From: Zingiber officinale
Taxonomy: Eukaryota > Streptophyta > Magnoliopsida > Zingiberales > Zingiberaceae
DNA: 64,000 nt
Direction: 5' to 3'
NCBI RefSeq assembly: GCF_018446385.1
Contig: NC_056000.1
Span: 49,136,722-49,200,721, forward strand
Made by a program: the position numbers and the translations under genes
Notes under the pieces: model-generated
The model's input: the letters and a program-made list of their open reading frames with translations, nothing else
The model's database searches: none
Told to the model about the DNA's origin: nothing
In this document: one piece after another, positions 44,621-58,300 of the stretch
How positions within the stretch are numbered: position 1 is the first letter of the stretch
Layout: each line of letters starts with the position of its first letter

Positions 44621-45702
44621 TCAGACTCCAAATGAATTAATCGTCCCTCAATAACTTAATATTTAATTCACAATTGAGTCACTTTCGATCGTCTTAATCA
44701 TCCGTGGCATATATATATACAGACACACACGTGTCATACGCTGTGCGACAACGTTTGCGACTAATCCACATGGCCAGGTAACGATTAACCCACGTGGGTG
44801 TGCGACTAATCCACATGACCAGGTACCGATTAACCCACGTGGGTGTGCGTATCACCCTTATAATAACCTCCATAAACAGTTAGTAAAATAACTTATATAA
44901 AATTTAATAGTATACATACAAAATATTAAGAATTTTATTTAAAAAATTATATATATTTTTCTAAATCTAGTCCTCATGATATTAAAAATAAGAATAATAT
45001 AATTTCATAAATATATACAAATTAAACATAAATTATAAAAATAACAACATTTATAATCGAGCTCAATTAAAAATTTAAACAACATTCATAAAAATATTCA
45101 CATTGTTCAGAAACAAACTTGAGTTCAATAAAGTTTTTAATAAATAAAATTAAACAAGCTCAATAAATAAATTTGAACACCGAAACAAATGAATGAGAGC
45201 GCTAGTAAACATCTGAATAGATTTAAATAAAAAGGGTAAAAGCAATTTACTTTCGGAGTTCTAAATGCAAAAATATATATATATATATAGGACAAAATGG
45301 ATGTTTCTCACATCATATTTGATCGAAACCATAAAAGCTCAGGAAATAAGATTGAAACCATGATCCAGAACAAAGCTGAGTACCTCAATATACACATACA
45401 AATATGAAGGATTTTGATATATAGTACAATCAAAATTTATGGAGACAACAAAATCCCTACATACTTTATTTTTTTTTAATCTTGATTCTGCTACGAGCAT
45501 TTGATCCTACTTAAGACAACATCCAAACAGAGGCTATCAACTGATTCGAAGGCAGATAGTTTGCTATGCAACTACATCCGCAATCCTCGCTCGCTGGAAT
45601 TCTACTTTCTACACCTTAATTTAATCTTAAAGCAACCAACTGGAGAACAAACTAGAAAAGGATTGTCTGCTGAAAAAGACAGGCAATGGATTGACTATCA
45701 AA
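44621..45702. other. AT-rich spacer downstream of the bZIP gene
   Basis: Holds a 47-bp direct repeat in two copies (about 44753-44850, with gactaatccacatg and gattaacccacgtgggtg) and a short (TA)n run near 45275. No gene is seen; the region up to 45702 probably includes the bZIP 3' UTR. Confidence 0.45.
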
Positions 45703-47701
45703 TCAAAGATCAACAATGTGATCCTTCTTTGCAGCACGAGCACCTACAAAGTCGACGAAAATTAGGAATGGTTAGACATCATGGAAACAAGTTCCTTTTC
45801 ATTTTGCTCACTATGTCGGATAAAATTGAGTTGTCACCCAAATCATCGTGGAGAAAAAACAGGTAACCAACCGTAACTGCAAAGTAAAAGAAGAAACACA
45901 AAGAAAATGGACGGAAATAAATTAGGCTCAACACAGTTAACAAGTCATAGTTCCACATGAGAATAGTGATTTTTACAGTTATTACCTATACCTTAAAATG
46001 CCATATGAGTTTTCTCTCATATTAAAAACAAGTATATTATTTGAAGTTTAAACAACTATAAGCTTTTAGAATCCAGTGTTCAACTATCATGTTTGCAACT
46101 GTAAAAAATCAATTTCATTTCACGCTAAGGTTGTAATCCGATCAATAACTTACCAAAACATGTCGCCTCTAACATGAATTAACAATGATAATACAATGTC
46201 TTTCAGATGTTCATTTCTATACATAAATAGCTAGAGAAAAAATCATCAGCATAGACTAGTGACAAAAGAAACATAAAATTCAAGCAATGATCTTGACTGT
46301 AGTGCAAATATATTCAATATGTACAATCATGCCTCTTTTAGGTCTTAAATATGGATATCAGTCTCGAAATACATATGGGTAATAAGAGAATAAAATTTTA
46401 ATAATGCCTAGAGCTAGCAGGATTGGAAATGGAAATGACCACCACTGAAACATTTGCACAGCACTAATAGTTAAATAAGAAAACAAACTTTGGCGTGTAT
46501 TAACTAGAATAAACTACTTAAAACTGTGGAAGCCAGTGAATTATGATGTATCCTGAACTAACTCATAGTACAAGAAACACCTAGCAAACTATGAAACCTC
46601 ACAAAATGAGTAACACCTACTAAAATGCTTTCCAGAATACGCCTGAAGTGCCCAGACAACTGAATTAAATTTGGTGAGACTACAAGAATCCACAATGTTA
46701 AATATTGCACATCATACAGAAGAGTGCAAATTCATAACCTAAAAAAGGGGGGTCTAAAGATGTTAATATGGACATGCAAAAGCTAGTTGATATTTTCTAA
46801 AAGTGATCTTCTTTATGTAACTGAATATAACTAATTTGACAAGAGACACTTCAAAAAACTAAGTAAAAAATTATGGGCATAGAGAAAAATGTAATGTGAT
46901 AAACAAAATCAGACCTTCAATTTTTGTGATTTTAGCTGAGTGATCAGCAGATTTTGCAACTCCATTTCCACATCCAAAAGATCTAGCAGCAGGAGTCCCA
47001 ATGCAATGCAAATTGTCAATCTCACAGACTCGGAGATCTTGACTGCTATAAGAACCATTTTCTCCAAAAGTCTTCCCTTGTATATCTGGATAGAGACAAG
47101 ACACCTGATCATCGCAACGGAAGCCACATGAGTTTAGAACCTGAGCATCAGCTAGCATGTTTGATTGGGTCACGTTATAAGTAAAATCCCCGCTCGCTTT
47201 CACCTGTTTCTGATAAGGAAAACATCCAATCTCTCCATCTATGCGCCCCCTTAGATCCACAAGCAAACATCTGAGCCTCGTAACCTCAGCTTCAAGAGCA
47301 GCTTGATTTTGAAGCCTCTTCATGAGTTGCTGGTTAACAGCTCTTAGTTGAGCAACCTCTTCCTCCAAGGATGCTGCATGTGCCTTCTTCTTCTCCCTAT
47401 ACTTCCGAACAGCCTCTCTGTTACCACAAGATCTTTTTTTTGATGAAGTTCCCTTCTCCACTGACTCAGCAGTCTCATCAGGAGAAGCTGAGACGATTTT
47501 GGTGTGCGCATGGAAACAAGTATGGGTGTGAGAGAGGTCCGGTCCCGGCGGGTTGCAAGTGTGGGTGTGGGTGCATGTATGGCTATCATTGAAGATGTTG
47601 TCAAAAAAACTATCCATGGAGCAGTTGCTAGGAAGATCTTCACCACCGTTGGGCCCAGAGAAGACCTCGGGATTAGAGAAATCGAGGTCCCCTTCGTCCA
47701 T
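45703..47701 (-). CDS. bZIP19/23: Group F bZIP transcription factor, zinc-deficiency regulator type
   Basis: I predict two coding exons, complement 46915-47701 and 45703-45743, giving 275 aa. Exon 1 ends at a GAAG|GT donor. Exon 2 follows a TTTGTAG acceptor and adds ARAAKKDHIVDL, in keeping with the ARAA ending of related proteins. I choose the Met at 47701 (MDEGDLDF) over 47719. The Cys/His-rich zinc-sensor motif is at residues 41-67 (HTCTHTHTCNPPGPD, then SHTHTCFHAHTK). The basic region is at 94-110 (N-x7-R: NREAVRKYR) and the leucine zipper at about 113-150. In Arabidopsis bZIP19 and bZIP23, zinc bound to this motif keeps the factor inactive. Under zinc shortage it acts in the nucleus to switch on ZIP transporters and nicotianamine synthases. 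The intron is 1171 bp. Confidence 0.9.
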
Positions 47702-48300
47702 AATCACAAACGCGAGCAATATAGTCTACCTAAATAAGCAGAAAGATCGTAAGATAGTTCAGTGACTTAATCTTGACGAATGTTACCTTCAAGGATCCAA
47801 AAAAGTTCAAAATTCCGGAAACAAACAAGAAGACTTCAAGCACAAGTAAGAAAAGCAAAATTTTGTCGGAAACATTATTATATGTAAGGGTCAAGCACGA
47901 CGCATTCGATAAATAGTTCGATCAATCACAAAACATACCGACTGTGAGGCAGTTAAGGCGAGAAAAGAAAAGGAAACGTTAAACAGAGAACAACAGATAA
48001 GAACAAAGAATTGAACGACCGGAAGCCAGAGAAGTACCTCAAAATTAGGGGCGTTGTTCAGAAGACGATCCGATCACCACGGCAGAGGAACAGCGCCTGT
48101 GCAGCATCTGGGTGCGCTCCTTTCGAAATCTCAGATCATGCAAATCAAGACGAGATTTTGGAAGGGAACAACTGGAAATTAACGAGATCCGGACTGGAAT
48201 CGATCGGAACCCTAGAGAAAGAGACGCAAAACAGGGAAACTTCGGCGAAACCACACGGGAGGAAATAATGAGACCCGAGCGGAGAGTTGTGGCTGTAGAG
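47702..48300 (-). promoter_or_regulatory. Probable 5' UTR and 5' UTR intron of the bZIP gene
   Basis: On the minus strand a candidate acceptor (cttatttag) lies about 35 bp before the start codon, and a candidate donor (GAG|GTACTT) lies near 48043. This implies a first non-coding exon at about 48043-48300 and a 5' UTR intron of about 0.3 kb. Short open frames here are not convincing. Transcript data would be needed to fix the ends. Confidence 0.45.
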
Positions 48301-49367
48301 AGAGTGAAAATAAAAACCGACGGAGGTAGCTTTAGCTCGGCCGACATGAGCCGTTCGATTGGTTAAAAGAGCCATATCCAACGTCTGATTCAGATCAGAC
48401 GGTACATGATTGATCCCATTAACTGCCGGTTCATCTAAACCGGTTCCGCAAGTAACTAAAGCTGTAAATTGGATTGACCGCTCGGTTTAGTGCCGGTTCA
48501 GCTAAATTGGCACATCAGACCTATTACAACACTTGCGACAATGGTATTCTCTATTTCTCTAGACCATCTAACTTTTGTTAGCAGAGAGAAATATTTTGAA
48601 AGCCTGAATATGCATAAATTAAGATGTGGAAGATAACTTAAAAAAAATATGAAATCTAGAGTCGGTCCTATTGATATGGAGAGAGATAAATATAGATACA
48701 TAAATAAAAAATGCATGACGAAGAAGAATCAACCTTTGAAATCATGCACTCTCCATCTACGCCCTGAGGACAAGATGTCGAAGATAACCAAGATCGACTT
48801 AAAAGTTATAGTTGAAGACAAAGGCAAGTATGATGGAGAGGATTGTGTCGATATAGAATAAGTATCAATGCCACTTTCCCTTTTTTGTCCTACTTTCCCA
48901 AAAAGTTTATGTGGCATTAATAATAGAAATAAGGGCAAGTTTGAACTAAGTCGGCAACGGTTGAACGTATATATCGCTCCGCTGAGATCCGTGATATTAA
49001 TAAATAGCGGCGACACGCTTGATGTCGGCCGAGCCGTCACAAACCGCGGCATGATCAACGGGTCCACTCCTCGCTGACATTGACTCGCTTCCATTTCAAA
49101 ATCATTTCCCTTTCTGACCTGATTCTTCTTCTACTCCGCGGGACGCGGATGGGACGGCAGATTTGGAAGCTTTGGATGTGTTCGTGAAACGTGGATTTTT
49201 GACTCGTACTTGTTCTTTCTTTTTATCCTTTTCATGGTGGAATTAACTAGGCGAAAATTGTTTTTTTTTCTCCTTCTGTGCTCACGGCGGTCGACGTTCC
49301 TGTTTTTTGTTTTATCTTAATGCGAAGGAGTTGAAGTTGTGCGCAGCGGTGAGTAGTGTGGGGGAAG
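48301..49367. promoter_or_regulatory. Intergenic region between divergent bZIP and synaptotagmin genes
   Basis: The two genes are head to head, so this roughly 1 kb holds both promoters. Near 48425-48520 there are four cggttta / taaaccgg-type repeats. I see no mobile element and no coding frame. No clear TATA box can be assigned to either gene. Confidence 0.45.
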
Positions 49368-52300
49368 ATGGGATTTTTTAGCACGGTGTCGGGCTTCTTC
49401 GGGTTTGGAGTGGGGCTGACTGTGGGGATCGTTGCTGGATACTACCTCTTCGTCTACTTCCTGTCCTCTGATGTCGATCAGGTAGGCGCTGCTTTATGAG
49501 CTTTATATCTAAAGTTGGTTCACATCGTTGGCCTACGCTTTAGATCTGTTCTTATTGTGACGTGCGTGCATTTGACTAGGAGTGATTTGCTTTGAACTTT
49601 TGTTTTATGTCGTCATGGTTTTGAGAATTTAGAATGTAAGATGAGGCTTCGTGATCCGATGATTCATCTGAAATCTAAAATGTCGATTTTGGATGAATTT
49701 GACATGGTTCTGTATTGATCAGGAGCAGATTTCTGGATATCATAGTCCTAAGACGATAGCTTTGTTAAATCCTGTTCAAAAGACAATTGTTGCTTTATTA
49801 TCATATGTTCTTAGAAAAAAATGCAGATCCAGGTAAACTTCAATTAGTCCGATCTAGGTTAAGGTGGTAGTCACGCTGTTAGGCTATAAAAATGCTCTCC
49901 ATTAGGTTCGTCTTTAATAAACTTGTAACACAGAAGATTTTCGCAAATAGTTTAATTTCAAATAGTACTTTTTATGTCTTTAATTGTTTATCGTGTAGTT
50001 TGATGTATTATTTTGAGTACTTATATATTCATTTCTCATTATAACATCAAATATCTATGTTAGTTTTGTTGTTGTATATCATTATGCTAGTTTTAATAAT
50101 TTAACTCTATTTCTTTTTTGCCTGTTATTTTAGAATCACACACACATTGTTATGTTTATTGCAGATATCCATGTTAATTTTGTTGTCATTTGGGATTATG
50201 GTAGTTTTCATAATTCTTCTCTATTTCCTTTCACTCAAATTATTTTATAATCTTAGTATTATGTTTATTGCTTGAGTACTTATATATATTTATTTCATAT
50301 TATAATATGAGATATCTATGTTAATTTTGTTGTCATACAACATTATGCTACTTTTCATAGTTTTCCTTATTTCTTTTTTACTCAATTATTTTAGAGTAAC
50401 ATTAGTAGTATTATGTTTACTGCTTATTGATTTATTTACATATTATGCTCATAAATGTCCTTATGTATTCTCTCTTGATATCTAATTTATGTCACACTAA
50501 TTATATATTGGATTTTTAAAGATATATTCTATGCATTTCTCAATATTTACATCATAATATTTTGTACATTTAAATTTCGATATTATGTTTAAAAGCAGAT
50601 TACTAAATTTTAGTGGGTAGTTGATTGACATTCCTTAAACTCTAAGGTTTGCATCAATTTTATCCTCTACTTTGATTTATATCATTTTCATGCTAAAATG
50701 TTTTTATCATCAAGGTTGAAAATATATTTTCATGCTTGGGTTTTGATCATATCTTAAACGGAATGGTTTTGGTACCATTTCTTGTTGGCACAAATGGTTT
50801 TGACTCGTTATCCCTTTCATTTATTTTATTTAATTTGAAAAATTACACTATATCTTTAGATAGTAATTAAATTAAAATTTTGTAATATTATATTGTACTA
50901 ACTGCTAACATTCTATGTGCTTTGGCATGTTTTGAAGTGTACCAGAGTGAATTTGGATAAATTTTACTCCTTTTCCCTCCTTTTACATAACTTTTTTTAA
51001 TTCTAAAATTAAAATTGTAGTAATTATAAGTAAAACTTCGCTGTACTATATAGTGTTGGCATGCTTTGTCATCCATTAAAGTACATGAGGTGAACTCACA
51101 TAAGTTTTACTCCTTTAATCTCCTTCCACTTAATTTATTTCTTCTAGTTGTTAATAGTTGTTTCCTAGCGAGGATCATATATTGTAAACCAGTAACCTTT
51201 CAAGATCAAAAGAGTAAAAGAAACAGTGGGGAAACTAGCTTAGTGAATGTTGGAGCTTATTTTCTTTGAATAGGTTTTGTGCCCTTTGTTATGCGCCACA
51301 CATTTTGGGTGGGAATCCTTTGTTGTGCTTATAAGGTGTTTACCTGGATCCTTTTTCATTTTTTAGTTCTAGAGTGAATCCTTTCTTCTGCATATAAGGC
51401 ATCTACTTGGACCTTTTTCATTTTGAAGGATATCTAAATTTAAAAATAAGCTATAACTAGTTTTTGAGAAAAGCATCATTGATATAAAATCAAAAAAGTC
51501 ACTTGGTTGGTCTCAATTGCTAAAGTGAAAAAGCGTTTATGAGCTGTCAAAGTTACTTTCCTTGTCTCGCTTTGCCATCTAATGCATTGAGCAAATGAAA
51601 GCTTGAAAGTTGGAGAGATGATGCTCTGATGTTTTGCGCTTAAAATTATAGCAATTAGTTAGTTAAAAGAATTAAAATTTTGAAAAAAAATAAATAAATT
51701 ACAAAATATAACACACACTAAAAAGCATTAGTCACAATATTGTTAGTTTAATTTTTCTAAATTCATATCGTCATGCTTTGATGTATGTTGAAGTGTGTAA
51801 GGTAAATATTCCCTTTGATGAGATTGTGGGGTAAATACTTATGTTTTATATTAAGAAATTGCTAAAGATACACTAAGCAAACAATGTACAATCACAAAAT
51901 TCCATGTTTTTCCAATGAATTTTCATTTAATTACTAGTTGAAATTGTGGTGATGAATAAAGAATCAAATTTATAATCCTTAACTAGAGTGAGTTATTGGA
52001 GCAAACTCACTTTATGTAGAAAATGCTCCTTGGTCTAAAATAGTGTAAATTGCTAAATCCATCATGAAGTTTACACGTTTTAACAAATCTATCACAAACT
52101 TTCTAAAATTGTAAATCTGTCACTCCATTTGATTTTTGTTATGTTGGCATCAAGTATGGATATGACACCATGTCTAGTAAGCAATTTTGCCAACTCAAAT
52201 ATCATGTCATCACATAAATCCAACCAATTAATTATTATTTAAAAAATAAAATCTAAATTTAAAAAGAAAAACCTTCGGATTCACTTCCAATGCCACGCCA

Positions 52301-55300
52301 ACCACTATTTAATTTTTAATTGGATTGAAATACGTGGTAACATGACATTTGAGTTGACAAAATTCTGACTAGGTTTGGTGTCACATTATCGTTTAATGGT
52401 ACCTTAAAAAAAATCAAGCAGGGTGATAGATTTGTTAAGTTTATGATAGACTTAATAATTTGCTCACGTAAAATAAATATGGTAGATCCTATAGGGCTAA
52501 TGTATGTCATGATATAGGAGTTAACTACCGAGCAGATGGCTAAGGCCTTGGGCGAGTGCAAAATGACCACGTTGCATGTCTAAGTGGTCTATGCAGCTTA
52601 TGTTCAAAGATTTGTTGCTTGATGAAAGTTTCTGCTTCAATTTCATACCTGGCACTGTTCTTTATCATATGAAATATAGTGTGGGAATTAATATTCAATG
52701 GTTTATGTTTGACCTATTTTGCATTTACTTGATCAGGATCCTAAGATTCGTCCACTTGTTGAACATGAAACGCAATCACTGGAACGTATATTTCCTGAAA
52801 TTCCTCTATGGGTAAAGAGTCCAGACTATGAACGGGTATGTGGACCTGCCTAATATTAATAAACATTTGATGAATTTGCTTGAATTACTGTAAAAAACTA
52901 TCGATCTATTCTTAGTTAACACTTGTTCTTCTTTTTGAAGATTGATTGGTTGAATAACTTTCTCGCACTAATGTGGCCATACCTTGATAAGGTATGTTTT
53001 GATATTAAGCTTTCTATATGTCATGGTTTCCACTTTCTCATATTGATTCCTTCTATCCTTTACAAGGCTATCTGCAAGACTGCTAAGCAAATTGCAGATC
53101 CTATTATTGCCGAGAATACTGCAAAGTACAATATTAATTCTGTTGAATTTGAAAAATTCACTCTTGGTTCACTGCCACCAACTTTTCAAGGTTAGCTTTT
53201 TTGTTATTCTTATCTATGGTACTTTGTGAATATCTATGCATTGGTGATTTTTTTTGTTTACCCTTTCCAATCAAATTAGTTGGCTTTTTATAAGAAAAAT
53301 ACATTTACCATTTAATTTTCAGTTCCACTTGAACTTTTTTGCAACTTTTTTACACTTTTATACAAAAGCTGACACTGTTTTTATTAGATAACATCACAAG
53401 CCCAACAATTCTAAAAGGAAGTCCAATCTACTTCTTGAGCTGTTACTCTATTCCTCTAATATTCTTACTTGTCTGAGATTTAATATTTTTATGGAAATCA
53501 GACTAAATTTTTTTTTGTCCCAACTCCACAGTTGTTTTTGTGTTATATTCTATCGAGTATTTTGTTTTGGTTTCATTCTGGACTTCAAGTACGGATTTTA
53601 GTTCCATGCTTTTGCTTATTTTCTGATAACATCTGAGTGTCAACTTCTGCCAGGAATGAAAGTTTACAGTACAGATGAGAAGGAACTTATTATGGAACCA
53701 TCACTTAAATGGGCTGGGAATCCCAATGTAACTATCGCTGCCAAAGCCTATGGATTAAAATTGTCTATACAGGTCATTCACATTTCTCTCTCTCATAGTA
53801 TATTTTCATTTCATTGCTGGAATGCTATTCTGCTAGTTTGTATTTGGAGACAGAAGGTTACATACTTGCATGTTGAGATTTTCAGGTTGTAGATTTACAA
53901 ATCTTTGCTTCTCCACGAATTACTTTAAAACCATTGGTCCCTAGCTTCCCTTGTTTTGCAAATATCTTTGTGTCCCTCATGGAGAAGGTTAGTGAAATAG
54001 AACTTACTCTTTCATTTTAAATCTTCATCAATAAGCTACTCTCATCATATGCAACCACTCAATGTATTCTGTTGTTTGATCATACTCTCTGTTACAGCCA
54101 CATGTTGACTTTGGATTAAAACTTGTTGGGGCTGATCTTATGGCCATTCCTGGTCTTTACAGATTTGTTCAGGTGGTTATTTTCCCCATTTAATTGAATA
54201 ATATGTTACTATTGTTGGGTATCTGTATGTATCATCTATCATGCAGTATTGTCATTTATGTTAGTTTAATTATTAAGAAACTTGAAATATTAATCCAAAA
54301 TATCCTCACTACTCCATTTGCTACATAAGAGAAGACTTGACATTAGTGAGTTGAGTTGTTTTCGTAGATGTTCACAAAGAATTTTTATTGCATATGTATG
54401 AATTCCTTTACTGAGATTTCAGTGATAGAGTGATTTGGGGAAGAGGCTCTGGGACAATGATTAGATGTCTACAAAGAATTTTTATTGCATACGTATGAAT
54501 TAAATTCCTTAACTGAGATTTCAGTGATTGAGTCATTTGAGGAAGAGGCTCTGGTTCAATGATCTGTTTTTCTCGCAATCACATTTTTTTTCTAATTGGA
54601 TGGACTGCCATGAGTGCCTAGTATCTGTTAGATATCTATTTAAAAGAATAGACAAATGACTTAGGAGTTGTTTGAGTCGTGTAATCATCGGCCGACACTG
54701 AATTATGTACCAAAATCTGAGCCAACTTGTGTGCTTTATATGATTTCCAGTTTTCTTTTTTTATTATTAACTTATGTTACCTTGTTTGCAGGAGACCATA
54801 AAGAAGCAAGTTGCAAATATGTATCTGTGGCCTAAATACCTACAAGTGCCTGTACTTGATGCTTCAAAGTAATTTTCATGTCAATATAGGACATTTTACA
54901 AATGTTAATTTTAACAGTTTGAATATGAGACACTGACAACTAAGCCAATGAAACTATGTAATGTTGCAGAGCCTCAAATAAGCCTGTTGGAATGCTGCAT
55001 GTGAAGATTGTCAGTGCACATAAACTAAGAAAGAAAGATTTATTTGGAAAATCAGATCCGTATGTGAAACTTAAGCTTTCAGACGATAAACTTCCGTCAA
55101 AGAAGACAACCATCAAGAAGAGCAACTTAAACCCTGAGTGGAACGAAGAATTCAATTTTGTTATAAGAGACCCAGAAAATCAACAATTGGACCTTAGTGT
55201 TTATGACTGGGAACAGGTATGAATTTCTTGATACATGTATTTCTTTCCTTTCTTTACTGTTTTACCTTATTGAAATTAGTTATGTTTCTGCACATTCTTT

Positions 55301-58300
55301 ATGTAGGTGGGAAAACATGAAAAAATGGGCATGAATGTTATTCGGTTAAATGAACTTAATGCTGATGAGCCAAAAATTTTAACACTCGACTTGGTGAAGA
55401 GTCTTGATAGTATTGAGGTTCAGAATGACAAATTTCGTGGGCAGATTGTTGTAGAAGCAACATACAAGCCTTTTAAGGAAGATAAATTGTTAGAGGTTGA
55501 TAGTGAGAAGGCTAATGGAGTACACGCTCCTAATAGTACTCCTACAGGTGGTGGCGTGCTTGTTGTTACCATTCATGAAGCTCAAGATCTTGAGGGAAAG
55601 CACCATACGAACCCCTATGTGCGTCTTACCTTTAGAGGAGAGGCGAAGAAAACTAAGGTATTTTGTGAACCAGGTGCCTACAATCTCAATATTTAAGTTG
55701 TTTCTGAAAATTGTTATTCTACTTCTGAGATTAATATCAATTTGAATGCAGCATATCAAGAAAAACAGAGATCCAAGATGGGAAGAAGTACACCAATTTG
55801 TATGTGAGGAGCCTCCTATCAATGAGAGAATACAAGTGGACGTACATAGCAAGGCACCGAGTATTGGTATACACTCCAAGGTACTGCTTTTACATCTCAG
55901 TTTTACATTATTTTTATATATAATTAACTTAGCAAGATTAATTCACTTAATTAATATACCAAAGTGACTGCAAAACAGATATGTCAAATGTGTATTTTGT
56001 ATCCTATTGCATTTGGGTAAATATAAATTACACAAATGATTTGATCATGAATGGAGCAAGATAATGGAAACATTTGAATGTACACAACAAACACTATCTT
56101 TGCAAATATGTTTAGCTAGACGTGATTTTCAACACAATTTATCTTTTATCAACAAAGATGAGATGATAATTTTCATGATTGACTTGAGCACAATTATCAA
56201 TATGCAATATAAAGACACTTAAAGTTTTGCATCTCATTTTTGCAAGAAACATTTTAGTATTTAAGTAGGTCTTGTTTAATTGAACCTCATTGTAATACTT
56301 CAGGTACAAAAAAAAATCAGAAATTGCAATTTTCATTGCTTGATATCAATTACATGATAGTGAGGGTATTATGTATAGTCTAGTACATGAGATTTTAAAC
56401 TGATTTGTTCAACTCAACCTCAAGTTTATTGGTCAATTCTGCTTTTAATGGATCATCTTCTAAAATAATCTCCTTCAAGCTCAATTTGGGGTGGATATTT
56501 GACTAGGTTGGGGTTGGAGCTAAGTTGTTGAACTAAATGGGTGCAAGTGTCTTGGTGAGCTCACCTTTAGAAGTGGAATATAATCGAATAGTGCTCATGT
56601 GTAAATGTTGTCGAGTGATTGACGATTGTGTTTTTTTTGTGTCCTATTCTTGCATGAAATACATCATGATATCCTATTTTTATATGGCATTTTCACCGCC
56701 ATAATAAAGTAGATTGTGAAGTAGAAATGCCCATATCATTAACTAGGCATCATAGCCACATGATGTTGGAGACGGTGTTGGTTAATGCACGTATTCAACT
56801 TATGTGTTGTACGGATACAAGTTTTTTTACTTCTTACTTTTCTAGGATACAAGAGAATCACCCATGACTATGCAAAATCCAACTGTTTTTTTCCTCCTCA
56901 GCCCGATCAATGTCATTATATGCTCTTAAAGAGAGTAAAGAGAAACATGATAACACACAATTCATGCAGAGTACAACTTCATAAGAAGCTAACATGAAAT
57001 AGCCGACTATATAGAATGTTATATGTGATATGAAGTATAGTGATGGAAGGATGGTGCATTCGGTTGTGTTCTATTCTGGTTAGTTTCGGCTTCTTATCCA
57101 ATGCGCATCTAATGTACCCAATATTAGCCTAGTAACCAAAAAAAGGATAAAAGGTCTCCTTCATGTACACATTAGTTATAAAAATATTTTCATGCAAAAT
57201 AAATAAATAATGGGAATCTATATCAAGTAAAGGGCTACCTAGGAAAAAAACAACCCTCTAATATCCCAACCAACTAGTTCATGGTGGAGGGATGTATCTG
57301 TGGTCCATTGGTTTTATCCGATTTTGCATTAAATTCTAGTGAGATCGAGGTAATTACATCTCCAGTTTCCGTGGCACATCTTATATTGTGTCTGATGCAT
57401 ATTAGATTTGTATAAGAACAACGACTGCACTCTCCAAATAGATCGTTGTTGTCTCTCTTGTGATCCTCAGTCGCAAGGGCGCTTAATCATTCTATCAAAA
57501 TTCTCAAAGCAAGGCAATTAAAAAAAACAGTGAAAAATGATAAGTGGATAAATACAAGCACAAATGAAAAAGCATGAGTTCAGAATACTGTCTATTGGTA
57601 ACTTGACTCCTCTAGGACTAGGCATAGAATGCATGTGGCTCAATGAGAGGTAGAAGGATCCATTGATAGTACTTGAGATGAAATGAAAACACGGTTGGGC
57701 TTATACTGGTGGTTGGATTAGTCTAAGACTCAAATATTATGACACTACAAGCCCTCTTCCAGAGACTGAGACTGTTATGTGCTTAAGGGTAGTCACTTGG
57801 AATATAACCATTGGAAGTTAAATAGACAATAGTCAATTTTTGCCTGCCACTGGACATTGGTTGCTATACCAATCTACCGTGCGATCAATTTATAGACCGT
57901 CCAATTTTTTAGCCAGTTTTGATATTATTGAGTTTGATTTGATTTGGGAAGGTTCGAGGCTACATATATGATGGATTTGTGGTTTTGGCTGCTCCATCAT
58001 AATTTGAGCCACTAAGAGAGTATTAAATTTGAGTAATTATCATTAAAATTATTTATTCAACTATTCTATCCTGTCTTGTAGAAACCTTAGCTTAAACAAA
58101 TCCAAACTTCAGCATAATCAGTTCCTCGATCTGAAATCATTTTCCTTGGTTTTCATATAATGTTGTGAGCTTGATATATACAACATCAATAATCTTGAAT
58201 CTAAATAAAAGCATGAACTCTAAAAGCACACCAGGACAAATTATTAGTTTGTTTGTTTTAATCAAAGCACTCAGGATACATAGGATTAATCAAAAGTTCA

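Noticed and set aside
45501-45866. 121-codon frame on the plus strand
   Set aside because: It overlaps the predicted last exon of the bZIP gene on the other strand and has no recognisable motif.
48011-48381. Several overlapping frames in both directions
   Set aside because: They lie in the presumed 5' UTR and promoter of the bZIP gene; none has a domain, and their overlap suggests composition only.
48840-48860. gtgtcgatat as a zinc-deficiency response element
   Set aside because: It departs from the RTGTCGACAY consensus in more than one base and is not a palindrome; a single weak match is expected by chance.
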